Source of the DNA: Limnohabitans sp.
GTDB lineage: Bacteria > Pseudomonadota > Gammaproteobacteria > Burkholderiales > Burkholderiaceae_C
Direction of reading: 5' to 3'
NCBI GenBank assembly: GCA_018883305.1
Contig: VEQI01000131.1
Coordinates: 1-8,155, forward strand
Length of the DNA: 8,155 nt
How positions within the stretch are numbered: position 1 is the stretch's first letter; each line of letters starts with the position of its first letter. Below are positions 1 to 5,941 of the stretch, piece by piece. A program made the translations under genes and the position numbers. A model generated the notes under the pieces. The model was given only the letters and a program-made list of their open reading frames with translations, did not search any database and had not been told where the DNA came from.

Positions 1-894
1 CCCCAACTCCCCCCCCATCACCCTTGCCAACCGCGCGGCTGCCGGTGAAAGCGGCCTGGGTGGCCAGGTAATCAGCCCCACGGGCCTACGGAGCCCCGGT
101 TGCACAATGCGCAGGGGCCTGACTTTCTTGTTGGACTTGGCTGGCACGATAGAGGCCGGCAAGATGGCTGCGCCCAATTCTTCATGGGCCATGGCTATGA
201 GGGTTTGGGCCTGCGTGCATTCATACTTGGGCGTAAGTTCTATGCCGTGTTTGCGGGCGGCTTGTTGAAGCACACTGCGCAAGGCCGTGGCCTGACTCAA
301 CTGCAGGGTGGGAATGCGTGACAGTTCCCGCAGGCTGATGTTGTCTGCCGCCCCGGATTTGAATTTACGAGGCACCAGCGCCACGATGTCTTCATGCAGC
401 AAGGGCTGGAATGCCAATTCCCGTGATTCAGGTTGGGGGCCCAAGCCGAAGTCGGCGTCTCCACTTTGAAGGCTCTGCGCAATTTCAGCGGGGGTGAGTT
501 CACGCACCAGGATGCGGATGCCGGGATACTCTGCCTCAAAGCGGGCCAGCATGGGGGGCAGAAAAGTGGCGGCCATGATGGGCGAGGACGCCACGGCAAT
601 GCGCCCGACGCGCAAGTCCAGCGTTTCTTGCAACTGCCGCAAGCCTGATTCAATTTCACGAAAACCGTTGTGGGCGGCCTGACGCAGCAGTTCACCTTCG
701 GGCGTGAGGGTGACACTGCGGGTGGTGCGATGAAACAGCCGTGCGCCCAGTTGTTGCTCCAGTTGCTTGATTTGCGCACTGACCACGGAGGTGGAGCGAT
801 GAATCTTGCCAGAGGCATCCCGAAAGCTGGACGCGTTGGCCACTTGAAGGAAGTTGTGCAGCAAGCGGAGGTTGAGGTGCGGGCTGGTATCCAT
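1..894 (-). CDS. LysR-type transcriptional regulator, 3' end cut by window edge
   Basis: This is a DNA-binding regulator of the LysR family. Reading from the ATG at 894 down to base 1 gives 298 codons without a stop, so at most a few C-terminal residues are missing (family length is about 300). Residues 8-66 form the winged helix-turn-helix, with the typical run STSVVSAQIKQLEQQLG (34-50) followed by RLFHRTTRSVTLTPEG (52-67). A linker helix spans about 68-92. The periplasmic-binding-like effector domain starts near residue 95 (VGRIAVASSP) and includes the hinge-like LHEDIVALVP (166-175). The gene is divergent from the hydrolase/Bug operon, the classical layout for a LysR protein controlling its neighbour, with the operon's substrate or product as likely co-inducer (inference). 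A different-frame minus-strand ORF over the same bases is only a shadow. The family call is secure; the effector is unknown. Confidence 0.93.
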   Translation of the reverse strand, partial: MDTSPHLNLRLLHNFLQVANASSFRDASGKIHRSTSVVSAQIKQLEQQLGARLFHRTTRSVTLTPEGELLRQAAHNGFREIESGLRQLQETLDLRVGRIAVASSPIMAATFLPPMLARFEAEYPGIRILVRELTPAEIAQSLQSGDADFGLGPQPESRELAFQPLLHEDIVALVPRKFKSGAADNISLRELSRIPTLQLSQATALRSVLQQAARKHGIELTPKYECTQAQTLIAMAHEELGAAILPASIVPAKSNKKVRPLRIVQPGLRRPVGLITWPPRPLSPAAARLARVMGGELG

Positions 895-920
895 GGCGGC
901 AGTCTATGTCAATAATCCGA

Positions 921-955
921 ACAATCAAAACAAATAATCGCGATTGTCAAGACAA
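921..955. promoter_or_regulatory. Overlapping inverted repeats in the divergent intergenic region (candidate LysR operator)
   Basis: Three dyads are packed into 35 bases. They are ACAATC (921-926) with GATTGT (942-947), the perfect palindrome AATCGCGATT (936-945), and TTGTC-AA-GACAA (944-955). They sit between the two divergent starts, where LysR-type regulators normally bind to repress their own gene and activate the other. No arm fits the textbook T-N11-A box cleanly, so the exact operator is inferred from position and symmetry. Confidence 0.45.
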
Positions 956-972
956 CCAGTACAGGCTATGGT
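944..972 (+). promoter_or_regulatory. Candidate sigma70 promoter of the hydrolase/Bug operon
   Basis: TTGTCA (944-949, five of six consensus bases) and TATGGT (967-972, four of six) are separated by exactly 17 bases. Transcription would start near 979 and leave a leader of about 30 bases before the ATG at 1009. The -35 hexamer lies inside the TTGTC-AA-GACAA dyad. The reverse strand of 945-950 reads a perfect TTGACA pointing towards lysR, although no good -10 follows it. Regulator binding to the dyad could therefore affect both directions. Confidence 0.4.
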
Positions 973-1008
973 TTGCATTGACCGCCTTCACTGAAACCCA
1001 CTTTCCAG

Positions 1009-1893
1009 ATGCCCAACACTCCGCAACCCTTTGTCCTGCCCACCTCTGACCCTGGCGTCAACATCATTGGCCGCCGTCGCGGATCGGGCCCTCCGCTGCT
1101 GCTGCTGCATGGCAACCCGCTGACACAAATGAGCTGGGACCGCATTGCGCCGCGCTTGGCCGAGCACTTCACCGTGATCACCACCGATTTGCGCGGCTAT
1201 GGTGACTCCAGCAAACCCGAGGGGCTGCCAGACCACAGCAACTATTCTTTCCGCCGCATGGCACAAGACCAGGTGGACGTGATGCAACACCTGGGCTTTG
1301 AACGCTTTGCCGTGGCCGGCCATGACCGTGGCGCACGCACGGCGTTTCGCATGGCCATGGACCATCCGGACAAGGTCACGCGCGTGGCGTTTCTGGACAT
1401 TCTGCCCACGCACTGCGTGTTCAAGGACATTCAGGCACAGATGGCCATGGACCTGTATCACTGGTGGTTCATGGCACAACCCAAGGGGTTCCCTGAAACG
1501 CTGTTGCGTGGCAATGAGGAGTACTACATCCGCAACAAGCTGATGAAGCAAGGCCCCGGCAAAGGCGGCTTCACCGAGGAAGAAATTCTGGAATACATCC
1601 GCGTGTGCACCCCTGAGAACATCCACGGCGTTTGCGAAGACTATCGCGCCGCCTTCGAAATTGATCTGCCCATGGACACGGAAGACTTCAACGCCGGCCG
1701 CCGGGTGCAACCCCCTGCCCTGGTGCTGTGGGGTGCCAAGAGCCACACCGCGCATCACCATGACCCACGCGTGGAATGGCCCAAGTACTGCGCCAACATT
1801 GTGCGCATGGCCGAGTTGCCCTGCGGCCACTACCCCACCGAGCAGGCCCCGGAAGAAACCTGCCGTGAACTGCTGGCGTTTTTTCAAGGCTGA
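1009..1893 (+). CDS. Alpha/beta hydrolase of the fluoroacetate/haloacetate dehalogenase type
   Basis: This predicted cytoplasmic hydrolase (294 aa, usual family length) probably cleaves the carbon-halogen bond of a small haloacid to give the hydroxyacid. Residues aligned from memory to the characterised Rhodopseudomonas fluoroacetate dehalogenase are all present at a constant offset. They are nucleophile D106 with R107 and R110 (GHDRGAR, carboxylate binding), acid D130 (FLDILPT), halide-binding H151 and W152 (YHWW), Y212 (EDYRAAF) and base H274 (CGHYPTEQ). HGNP (34-37) is the oxyanion turn; the characterised enzyme has Phe where this protein has N36, so substrate range may differ. ATG 1009 is the first in-frame start after a stop at 979, though no clear Shine-Dalgarno precedes it. 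The next gene starts 9 bases after the stop, indicating co-transcription. The nucleophile is Asp, not Ser, which argues for a dehalogenase or epoxide-hydrolase type rather than an esterase. The fold is certain; the exact substrate is not. Confidence 0.9.
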   Translation: MPNTPQPFVLPTSDPGVNIIGRRRGSGPPLLLLHGNPLTQMSWDRIAPRLAEHFTVITTDLRGYGDSSKPEGLPDHSNYSFRRMAQDQVDVMQHLGFERFAVAGHDRGARTAFRMAMDHPDKVTRVAFLDILPTHCVFKDIQAQMAMDLYHWWFMAQPKGFPETLLRGNEEYYIRNKLMKQGPGKGGFTEEEILEYIRVCTPENIHGVCEDYRAAFEIDLPMDTEDFNAGRRVQPPALVLWGAKSHTAHHHDPRVEWPKYCANIVRMAELPCGHYPTEQAPEETCRELLAFFQG

Positions 1894-1902
1894 TGAGGTG
1901 AG

Positions 1903-2883
1903 ATGATGCGCGCTTTGTTGAGAAGAACCTTGATCCTGGCGGCCGGCAGTCTGGCCCTGACACACACCGCGGTGCATGCGCAGGCCTTCCCCTCGCAGCC
2001 CATCAAGCTGGTGGTGGCCTTTGCGCCCGGCACCGGCAGCGACATCCTGGCACGCATTCTGGCGGTGCGCCTGGGTGAACAGCTGGGCGTGCCCATGACG
2101 GTGGAGAACCGGGCGGGCGCGGGCGGCATGGTGGGCACGCAATCCCTGGTGAAATCAACCCCGGATGGCTACACACTGACCTTGGCCACCAATGCCACGC
2201 TCATCACCTCTCCGCTGCTCACGGCCACACCGCCCTACCGAGCAGACAAGGATTTCACGCCACTGGGTGGTGTGGCTCGCACCCCCATGGTGGTGGTCAC
2301 CAGCAACACCCCGGATGCGCCCAAGACCTTCCAGGAGCTGGTGGTCCGCGCGCATGACAAGCGCAGCAGTTTTTCCAGTGCAGGTGTGGGCACCATCGGC
2401 CACCTCACCAGCGAGGTGTTGGTGAAGAAAACCGAAATGGCCAGCAACCACGTGCCCTACAAGGGCAGCGGCCAATCGCTCACCGACGTAGCGCGTGGCG
2501 AGATTTTGTTCAGCACCGATACGCCGCCTGCGGTGTTGTCATTGGTCAAGGGCGGCAAACTGCGCGCCCTGGCCGTCACGGGTGACAAGCGTCTGCAAGT
2601 GTTGCCGGACACGCCCACTTTGCAAGAGTCGGGGCTACCGGGGATCAATCTGGGCGTGTGGTGGTCGCTGATGGCGCCAGCGGGGTTGCCTCCAGCCATA
2701 GCGCAGCGATTAAGCCAGGAGCTGGCCAAGGTGGTGGCACAGCCGGACATGCGCAAGAAGATGCAGGAACTGGAGCTGGAGCCCATGCCACTGAACGCTC
2801 AGGAACTGTCAGACTTTATTCGTAGTGAGTATCCGTTCTGGCAACAGTTTCTGAGCAAATCGGGCATTCGACTGGAGGGGTAA
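1903..2883 (+). CDS. Bug/TctC-family periplasmic solute-binding protein
   Basis: This is a secreted receptor of the tripartite tricarboxylate transporter type, which captures small carboxylates in the periplasm. It is 326 aa, normal for the family. A signal peptide occupies about residues 1-26 (RRTLILAAGSLALTH, then AVHA|QAFP). The mature protein opens with the family pattern PSQPIKLVVAFAPGTGSDIL, where the AFAPGTGSD loop normally closes over the ligand carboxylate. VENRAGAGGMVG (67-78), the PDGY turn (87-90), the second ligand loop GVGTIGHLTSE (161-171) and VPYKGSG (184-190) follow. Two ATGs (1903, 1906) follow GAGGTGAG (1895-1902); spacing slightly favours 1906. No TctA/TctB membrane genes are in the window, so it is an orphan receptor, as is common for Bug proteins. 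Its tight coupling to the dehalogenase-like enzyme suggests it senses or imports that enzyme's substrate (inference). Confidence 0.93.
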   Translation: MMRALLRRTLILAAGSLALTHTAVHAQAFPSQPIKLVVAFAPGTGSDILARILAVRLGEQLGVPMTVENRAGAGGMVGTQSLVKSTPDGYTLTLATNATLITSPLLTATPPYRADKDFTPLGGVARTPMVVVTSNTPDAPKTFQELVVRAHDKRSSFSSAGVGTIGHLTSEVLVKKTEMASNHVPYKGSGQSLTDVARGEILFSTDTPPAVLSLVKGGKLRALAVTGDKRLQVLPDTPTLQESGLPGINLGVWWSLMAPAGLPPAIAQRLSQELAKVVAQPDMRKKMQELELEPMPLNAQELSDFIRSEYPFWQQFLSKSGIRLEG

Positions 2884-2884
2884 G

Positions 2885-2908
2885 GGTACGCAGAGACGCT
2901 CTGCTACC
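2885..2908 (+). terminator. Bulged hairpin after the hydrolase/Bug operon
   Basis: GGTA-c-GCAGAG, loop ACG, then CTCTGCTACC gives ten base pairs interrupted by one bulged C, beginning 2 bases after the Bug stop codon. The position suits a transcription end or 3' stabilising structure. No U-tract follows (the next bases are GATAAAATTG), so it is not a standard intrinsic terminator. Confidence 0.35.
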
Positions 2909-2921
2909 GATAAAATTGCGA

Positions 2922-2937
2922 ACAAATCGTTTGTAAT
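2922..2937 (+). promoter_or_regulatory. Inverted repeat overlapping a -10-like element upstream of the GGDEF gene
   Basis: ACAAA-TCG-TTTGT (2922-2934) is a perfect 5-bp dyad, and its right arm overlaps TGTAAT (2932-2937), one base from the -10 consensus. No good -35 lies 16-18 bases upstream (GATAAA region). Transcription from here would begin near 2944. The dyad could be an operator on this promoter. The proposal rests only on local sequence. Confidence 0.25.
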
Positions 2938-2947
2938 TCATCGCCTC

Positions 2948-3217
2948 ATGTTGTTGTCTCGAAACACCCTGGCTGCTGCCAGCCTGCTTTGCTGTCTATT
3001 CGCGCATGCGCAAGATGCGGCCCAAGCCAAACAATGGCTGGATGAGGGCCTTCATTCTGTTGGGTCGACGCGCCGGATGGGTCATCACCCTTGGCACCAT
3101 GCTGGGGCTGGCGCTTGGGAACGCGCATCTGGATCGGCCGTACTCGCCCAATGCCATGGCCACCTCGCTGTTCTGCCTGTTTTACCTGGGGATCTTCTTT
3201 CAGACGTACGTCGATAG
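2948..3217 (+). other. Out-of-frame ORF with a signal-peptide-like start overlapping the GGDEF gene
   Basis: The ATG at 2948 opens a frame whose first residues look like a real exported protein. MLLSRNTLAAASLLCCLF is followed by an AHA|QDA cleavage site and AAQAKQWLDEG. After about residue 35 the translation becomes low-quality (many His, Gly and Trp), while the GGDEF frame becomes sensible. The start may therefore belong to a decayed or frameshifted N-terminus, or be chance coding in GC-rich DNA. Joining it to the GGDEF frame would add a third membrane passage and place the catalytic domain outside the cell, which argues against a simple sequencing error. I do not assert that it is expressed. 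Confidence 0.25.
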
Positions 3218-3764
3218 AACTTTTTCATACTTCAGCCGCATGCGCGATTACAACAGCCGGCTGCAGGACATGGCCAGTCACGACCCGCTCACCCAGGTCC
3301 TGAACGCTCGCGCGTACTACCAAGCTTGCGACAAACTCATCCAGCAGAGTCAGCGCTCTCAGCAGGCGTTCTCTGTGCTGTTTGTGGACCTGGACCACTT
3401 CAAAGCCATCAATGACACTTACGGACATGAGGCCGGCGATGAGGTGTTGCGTGTGGTGGCCAGCACCCTGAGCGCTCAGATCCGTGGTTCGGACGTGCTG
3501 GGTCGTATTGGGGATGAAGAATTTTCTGTCTTTCTCCCCAACACGCCGCTAGAGGGTGCCATGACGGTGGCCGAGGGGCTGCGCCAGGCCATTCAGGGAT
3601 GCCGCCCACGCGTGGGTGAGACTGTCTTGACCATCACCGCCAGCATTGGCGTGGCCAGCCGCTCCCCCACCCTCAACACCATGCAGGCCATTCAACGCCG
3701 TGCCGATGAGGCCATGTATGACGCCAAACGGGCTGGCCGCAACCGCGTCTCAAGCCTGCAATGA
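3006..3764 (+). CDS. Membrane-anchored GGDEF protein (diguanylate cyclase-like) with altered signature motif
   Basis: GGDEF domains condense two GTP to c-di-GMP. In this 252-aa protein, two hydrophobic segments (about 24-42, and 50-69 with SLFCLFYLGIFFQ) form a hairpin that leaves the C-terminus in the cytoplasm. A short helical linker leads to the domain from DPLTQVLNARA (93-103). Metal site D128 (VDLDHFK), guanine contacts N136 and D145, and the inhibitory I-site RGSD (160-163) are present. The signature reads G169-D170-E171-E172-F173, so the second Gly of GGEEF is Asp, reachable by one GGT-to-GAT change. That Gly lies against the substrate phosphates, so activity may be reduced or lost. 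The C-terminal RADEAMYDAKRAGRNRV (232-248) is normal. The start is uncertain: neither 3006 nor the alternative ATG 3042 has a good ribosome site, and 3042 would give a cleaner positive-inside N-terminus. Its 3' end overlaps the convergent EAL gene by 15 bases. Confidence 0.85.
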   Translation: MRKMRPKPNNGWMRAFILLGRRAGWVITLGTMLGLALGNAHLDRPYSPNAMATSLFCLFYLGIFFQTYVDRTFSYFSRMRDYNSRLQDMASHDPLTQVLNARAYYQACDKLIQQSQRSQQAFSVLFVDLDHFKAINDTYGHEAGDEVLRVVASTLSAQIRGSDVLGRIGDEEFSVFLPNTPLEGAMTVAEGLRQAIQGCRPRVGETVLTITASIGVASRSPTLNTMQAIQRRADEAMYDAKRAGRNRVSSLQ

Positions 3765-4556
3765 GCTGAGCAGTTGCGCCAGCGGTAGGGGGGCGCTTAA
3801 CCAGTAGCCCTGTGCAAACTGGCATCCCAGCGATTGCAACATCGCTGACTGCGCCGGAGTTTCCAGCCCTTCCACCACCAGCACTTTGTCAAGCGAGACG
3901 GCCAGATCGATCATGGCCTTGAGAATGGCCCGCGCGGTAGGGTCTTCCAGGGCTTGGACAAAGGATTTGTCCATTTTGATTTTGTCAAAAGGCAAGGTGT
4001 GCAACCGGGAGAGACTGGATTGCCCAGTGCCGAAATCATCGATCGCCACGGTGAATCCCTGCGCTTTGAGATCCACCAGATTCTGTTTAACCGTTGCCGG
4101 ATCGGTGTGGAACACGGACTCGGTCACTTCCAGTTCCAGATGCTGGGCCAAATGCAGGCCCCGCGCCTGAACCGCCGCGATCACTTTGGACGCGTAATCG
4201 GGTTGCGCCAACTCCAGGCCCGACACATTGACAGCCACGCGCGCATGGGGCCATCGTTGCAGCACAGTGGGCAAGTCGTTCAGCACCAGACGCCAGATCT
4301 CCTCCCCCAAGGGAATGATGAGGCCGCGCGCTTCGGCCACGGCGATGAACTCGTCAGGCGTGACCAAATTGAGTTCACTGTCATGCCAACGGCACAAAGC
4401 CTCCAGTGAGACCAGCATTGGCGGATGAAGTGTGGCCTCGGGTTGGTAGTAAACCTGCAGACCACCGGCGGTAATGGCATGCTCCAACCGGCGTGCTACC
4501 CGCGCCTGCCGGAGTTCGGCACGGGTGGGATCGGCGTGATGGGGAATGGATGTCAT
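3750..4556 (-). CDS. Stand-alone EAL-domain c-di-GMP phosphodiesterase
   Basis: This enzyme is predicted to hydrolyse c-di-GMP to pGpG in the cytoplasm. From the ATG at 4556 it has 268 aa, essentially one EAL domain with no sensor, signal peptide or membrane segment. Numbered from the alternative TTG start at 4583 (nine residues longer), the motifs are QPE (47-49), the signature SLEALCRW with E61, N119 in NVSGLEL, E152 in LELEVTES, D182/D183 in IDDFGTGQSS, K203 in KIKMDKSF, E238 in VEGLET and Q258 in QGYW. This is the complete metal and catalytic set of active phosphodiesterases, and loop 6 is intact. I prefer ATG 4556; AGGGG lies 11 bases before it. An extended -10-like TGCTATGCT (4582-4574, minus strand) could give a local promoter. 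Otherwise it is probably read through from the DUF218 gene 74 bases upstream. Confidence 0.93.
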   Translation of the reverse strand: MTSIPHHADPTRAELRQARVARRLEHAITAGGLQVYYQPEATLHPPMLVSLEALCRWHDSELNLVTPDEFIAVAEARGLIIPLGEEIWRLVLNDLPTVLQRWPHARVAVNVSGLELAQPDYASKVIAAVQARGLHLAQHLELEVTESVFHTDPATVKQNLVDLKAQGFTVAIDDFGTGQSSLSRLHTLPFDKIKMDKSFVQALEDPTARAILKAMIDLAVSLDKVLVVEGLETPAQSAMLQSLGCQFAQGYWLSAPLPLAQLLSSLQA

Positions 4557-4630
4557 AGGCTGTCCAACCCCTGAGCATAGCAAGACTTGCGTCCAGCGCC
4601 GGCAAGATCTGCTTTCAGGTGGAGGTCAGG

Positions 4631-5395
4631 CTAGCGGGTCAGGCGATAAACCCACATTCCCAGCCACTCATGCAGGGCGGTTTGCCACCGCACCAAACTG
4701 TGGGCCAATGAATACTCAGTCCAGGGCGTATCCGCGCCGGTTCTGAAATCCACGGGATACGCGGTCACCTGACAATTCACGGCCTGAAACTCCGCCATGG
4801 ACCTGGGCATGTGCCAGGCAGACGTGACCAAGAGCCAAGGTTGCTGGCAGCGTTCGCCCAGCAACGCAGCCACCTGCTGGGCGTTCTCCCGAGTGGTTCT
4901 TGAACCACTCTCCAGGGTGATGCGACGCATGTCGATACCCTGCGCCTCATAAAACGCTTGGGCCAATTGCGATTCAGAGATGCCCGTGGACAACAAGCGC
5001 CCTTCCCCACCCGAAAACACCAACACCAATTGCGGATAACGACGCAACCAGCCCACGGGCTCGGTCATGCGCTCTGCGGCCTCACCCAAGGGCACTTGCC
5101 CATGCGCGAGAAAACTCTCCGGATGTTGCAGAGCGCCACCCAACACAATCACACCGACATGGCGCTCAAAGGCATCTGCGGACGGCACCGGATAGCGATT
5201 TTCCAGGGCACGCAGCAACGCATTGGGCAGAGCCTCAAAGCCCAGGCAAGCCAGGATCAGCAAGCCACCCCACAGCATGCGCTTGGCAGCTTGTTGCCAA
5301 CGCCCCAACATCCACAGGGCCAGGCACCACCAGGCCGCCAACCAGAAGAGCGGCTGGGTGATGGCGGAGAGGAGTTTGGAGAAGAGAAAGAGCAT
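4631..5395 (-). CDS. ElyC/YdcF-type DUF218 inner-membrane protein
   Basis: This 254-aa protein matches the E. coli ElyC (YcbC) layout in length and order. Two N-terminal membrane helices (about 12-31 and 41-55) are followed by a linker (LENRYPVPSADAF) and a DUF218 domain. Landmark motifs are VIVLGGA (82-88), FSGGEG (127-132), the polar cluster ESGSRTTREN (162-171) and LLVTSAWHMPRSM (188-200). ElyC is known in E. coli for a role in peptidoglycan and envelope precursor metabolism at low temperature; related SanA and YdcF proteins have envelope or unclear functions. Nothing here separates these options, so no symbol is given. No clear Shine-Dalgarno precedes the ATG at 5395. Only 12 bases separate it from the stop of the upstream transporter remnant, which suggests that it once relied on that gene for transcription and perhaps translational coupling. 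Confidence 0.88.
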   Translation of the reverse strand: MLFLFSKLLSAITQPLFWLAAWWCLALWMLGRWQQAAKRMLWGGLLILACLGFEALPNALLRALENRYPVPSADAFERHVGVIVLGGALQHPESFLAHGQVPLGEAAERMTEPVGWLRRYPQLVLVFSGGEGRLLSTGISESQLAQAFYEAQGIDMRRITLESGSRTTRENAQQVAALLGERCQQPWLLVTSAWHMPRSMAEFQAVNCQVTAYPVDFRTGADTPWTEYSLAHSLVRWQTALHEWLGMWVYRLTR

Positions 5396-5407
5396 GGTTA
5401 AAAATGG

Positions 5408-5692
5408 TCAACGCCCAAATTTTCTTGCACCCGCCACGCAAAATATCACCGCGAATGCCGTGATCTGCATCATCCAGGTCACCTGCTCGCCCAACAGCAT
5501 GGCTGCCCACGCAAGTCCTAAAAAGGGTTGCAGCAACTGCAACTGCGACACAGATGCCAATCCCCACCATGCCGGCGCGTGAATGGTTTGAAAGGTGGGC
5601 GGAGCCGTGAACCAAGTCAGCGGGCCCATGACAGGTAATGACAACATCAGAGCCCACAAAATGACCTGACAGCCACCATGATGACCTGATGA
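5408..5692 (-). pseudogene. 3' remnant of an EamA/DMT-family transporter gene, internally deleted
   Basis: The minus-strand frame ending in TGA at 5408 encodes the last part of an EamA drug/metabolite-type transporter. The pieces are GCQVILWALMLSLP, then APAWWGLA, then SVSQLQLLQPFLGLAWAAML, LLGEQVTW and a final hydrophobic helix ending GARKFGR. Intact members (about 290-300 aa, ten helices) carry a block of roughly two dozen residues, a YVSLFSM..GFFAWYRGLALGGIA-like stretch, between the WWGLA and SVSQ positions. Here the two are fused directly, as if recombination between similar GLA/GIA codons removed an in-frame segment. Reading upstream, homology fades near 5680 and an in-frame stop occurs at 5723-5725; the N-terminal two thirds are absent. 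The only starts would be internal (TTG 5657-5659 or later Met codons). I call it a pseudogene. The family assignment is from remembered family patterns, and the deletion size is approximate. Confidence 0.72.
5661..5689. repeat. Short direct repeat at the transporter breakpoint
   Basis: ATGACCTGA occurs at 5661-5669 and again at 5681-5689, 20 bases apart, at the point where transporter homology is lost. A micro-repeat at a breakpoint can mark slippage or illegitimate recombination. At nine bases it could also be chance. Confidence 0.4.
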
Positions 5693-5941
5693 TAAGCGAC
5701 GGCGTGTGGCAAACCCATCTTTTTATTTAGGATTACACGCGATGGCCGTGCGTTGGGCAGACTGATCAGTAGACCCTTGTGGTGACCCGAGACTGACTCG
5801 CCTCTTGCACAGATCCGCCGTTTCTGGGCAAAAAGGAGACAGCGAAACCTATTGATCAATTGGATAATAATGCCGTTGCGGCCTCTGCCCCTCAGGACAG
5901 AAGTGGTCTTTCATTTTTCTCACGTTCATTCATGGGACGCC
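5693..5941. other. Gene-poor junction between the transporter remnant and the secreted-protein gene
   Basis: I find no convincing gene here. A minus-strand 70-codon frame with a TTG start crosses it but resembles nothing. The stretch contains an AT-rich patch (5717-5735), the perfect palindrome ATTGATCAAT (5851-5860), AAGGAG at 5833-5838 and GATAAT at 5863-5868. The AAGGAG lies 13 bases before a TTG (5852) in frame with the downstream gene. The palindrome plus GATAAT could be an operator and a -10, but no matching -35 was found. Confidence 0.4.

Noticed and set aside
297..818. Minus-strand 173-codon ORF over the LysR gene
   Set aside because: It is a different frame from the LysR protein, Pro/Cys/Trp-rich and motif-free, while the frame from 894 gives a full LysR sequence.
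988..2142. Long minus-strand ORF of 384 codons opposite the hydrolase and Bug genes
   Set aside because: The translation is His/Ala/Gly/Arg-rich with no family motif, and it lies entirely antisense to two clearly assigned genes. It is a shadow of GC-rich codon usage.
4958..5401. Plus-strand 147-codon ORF opposite the DUF218 gene
   Set aside because: It is Gln/His-rich with no signal or domain, and antisense to a well-supported membrane protein gene.
5647..5859. Minus-strand 70-codon ORF starting at TTG 5859
   Set aside because: It has a weak start, no Shine-Dalgarno and no recognisable motif, and it overlaps the transporter remnant in another frame.
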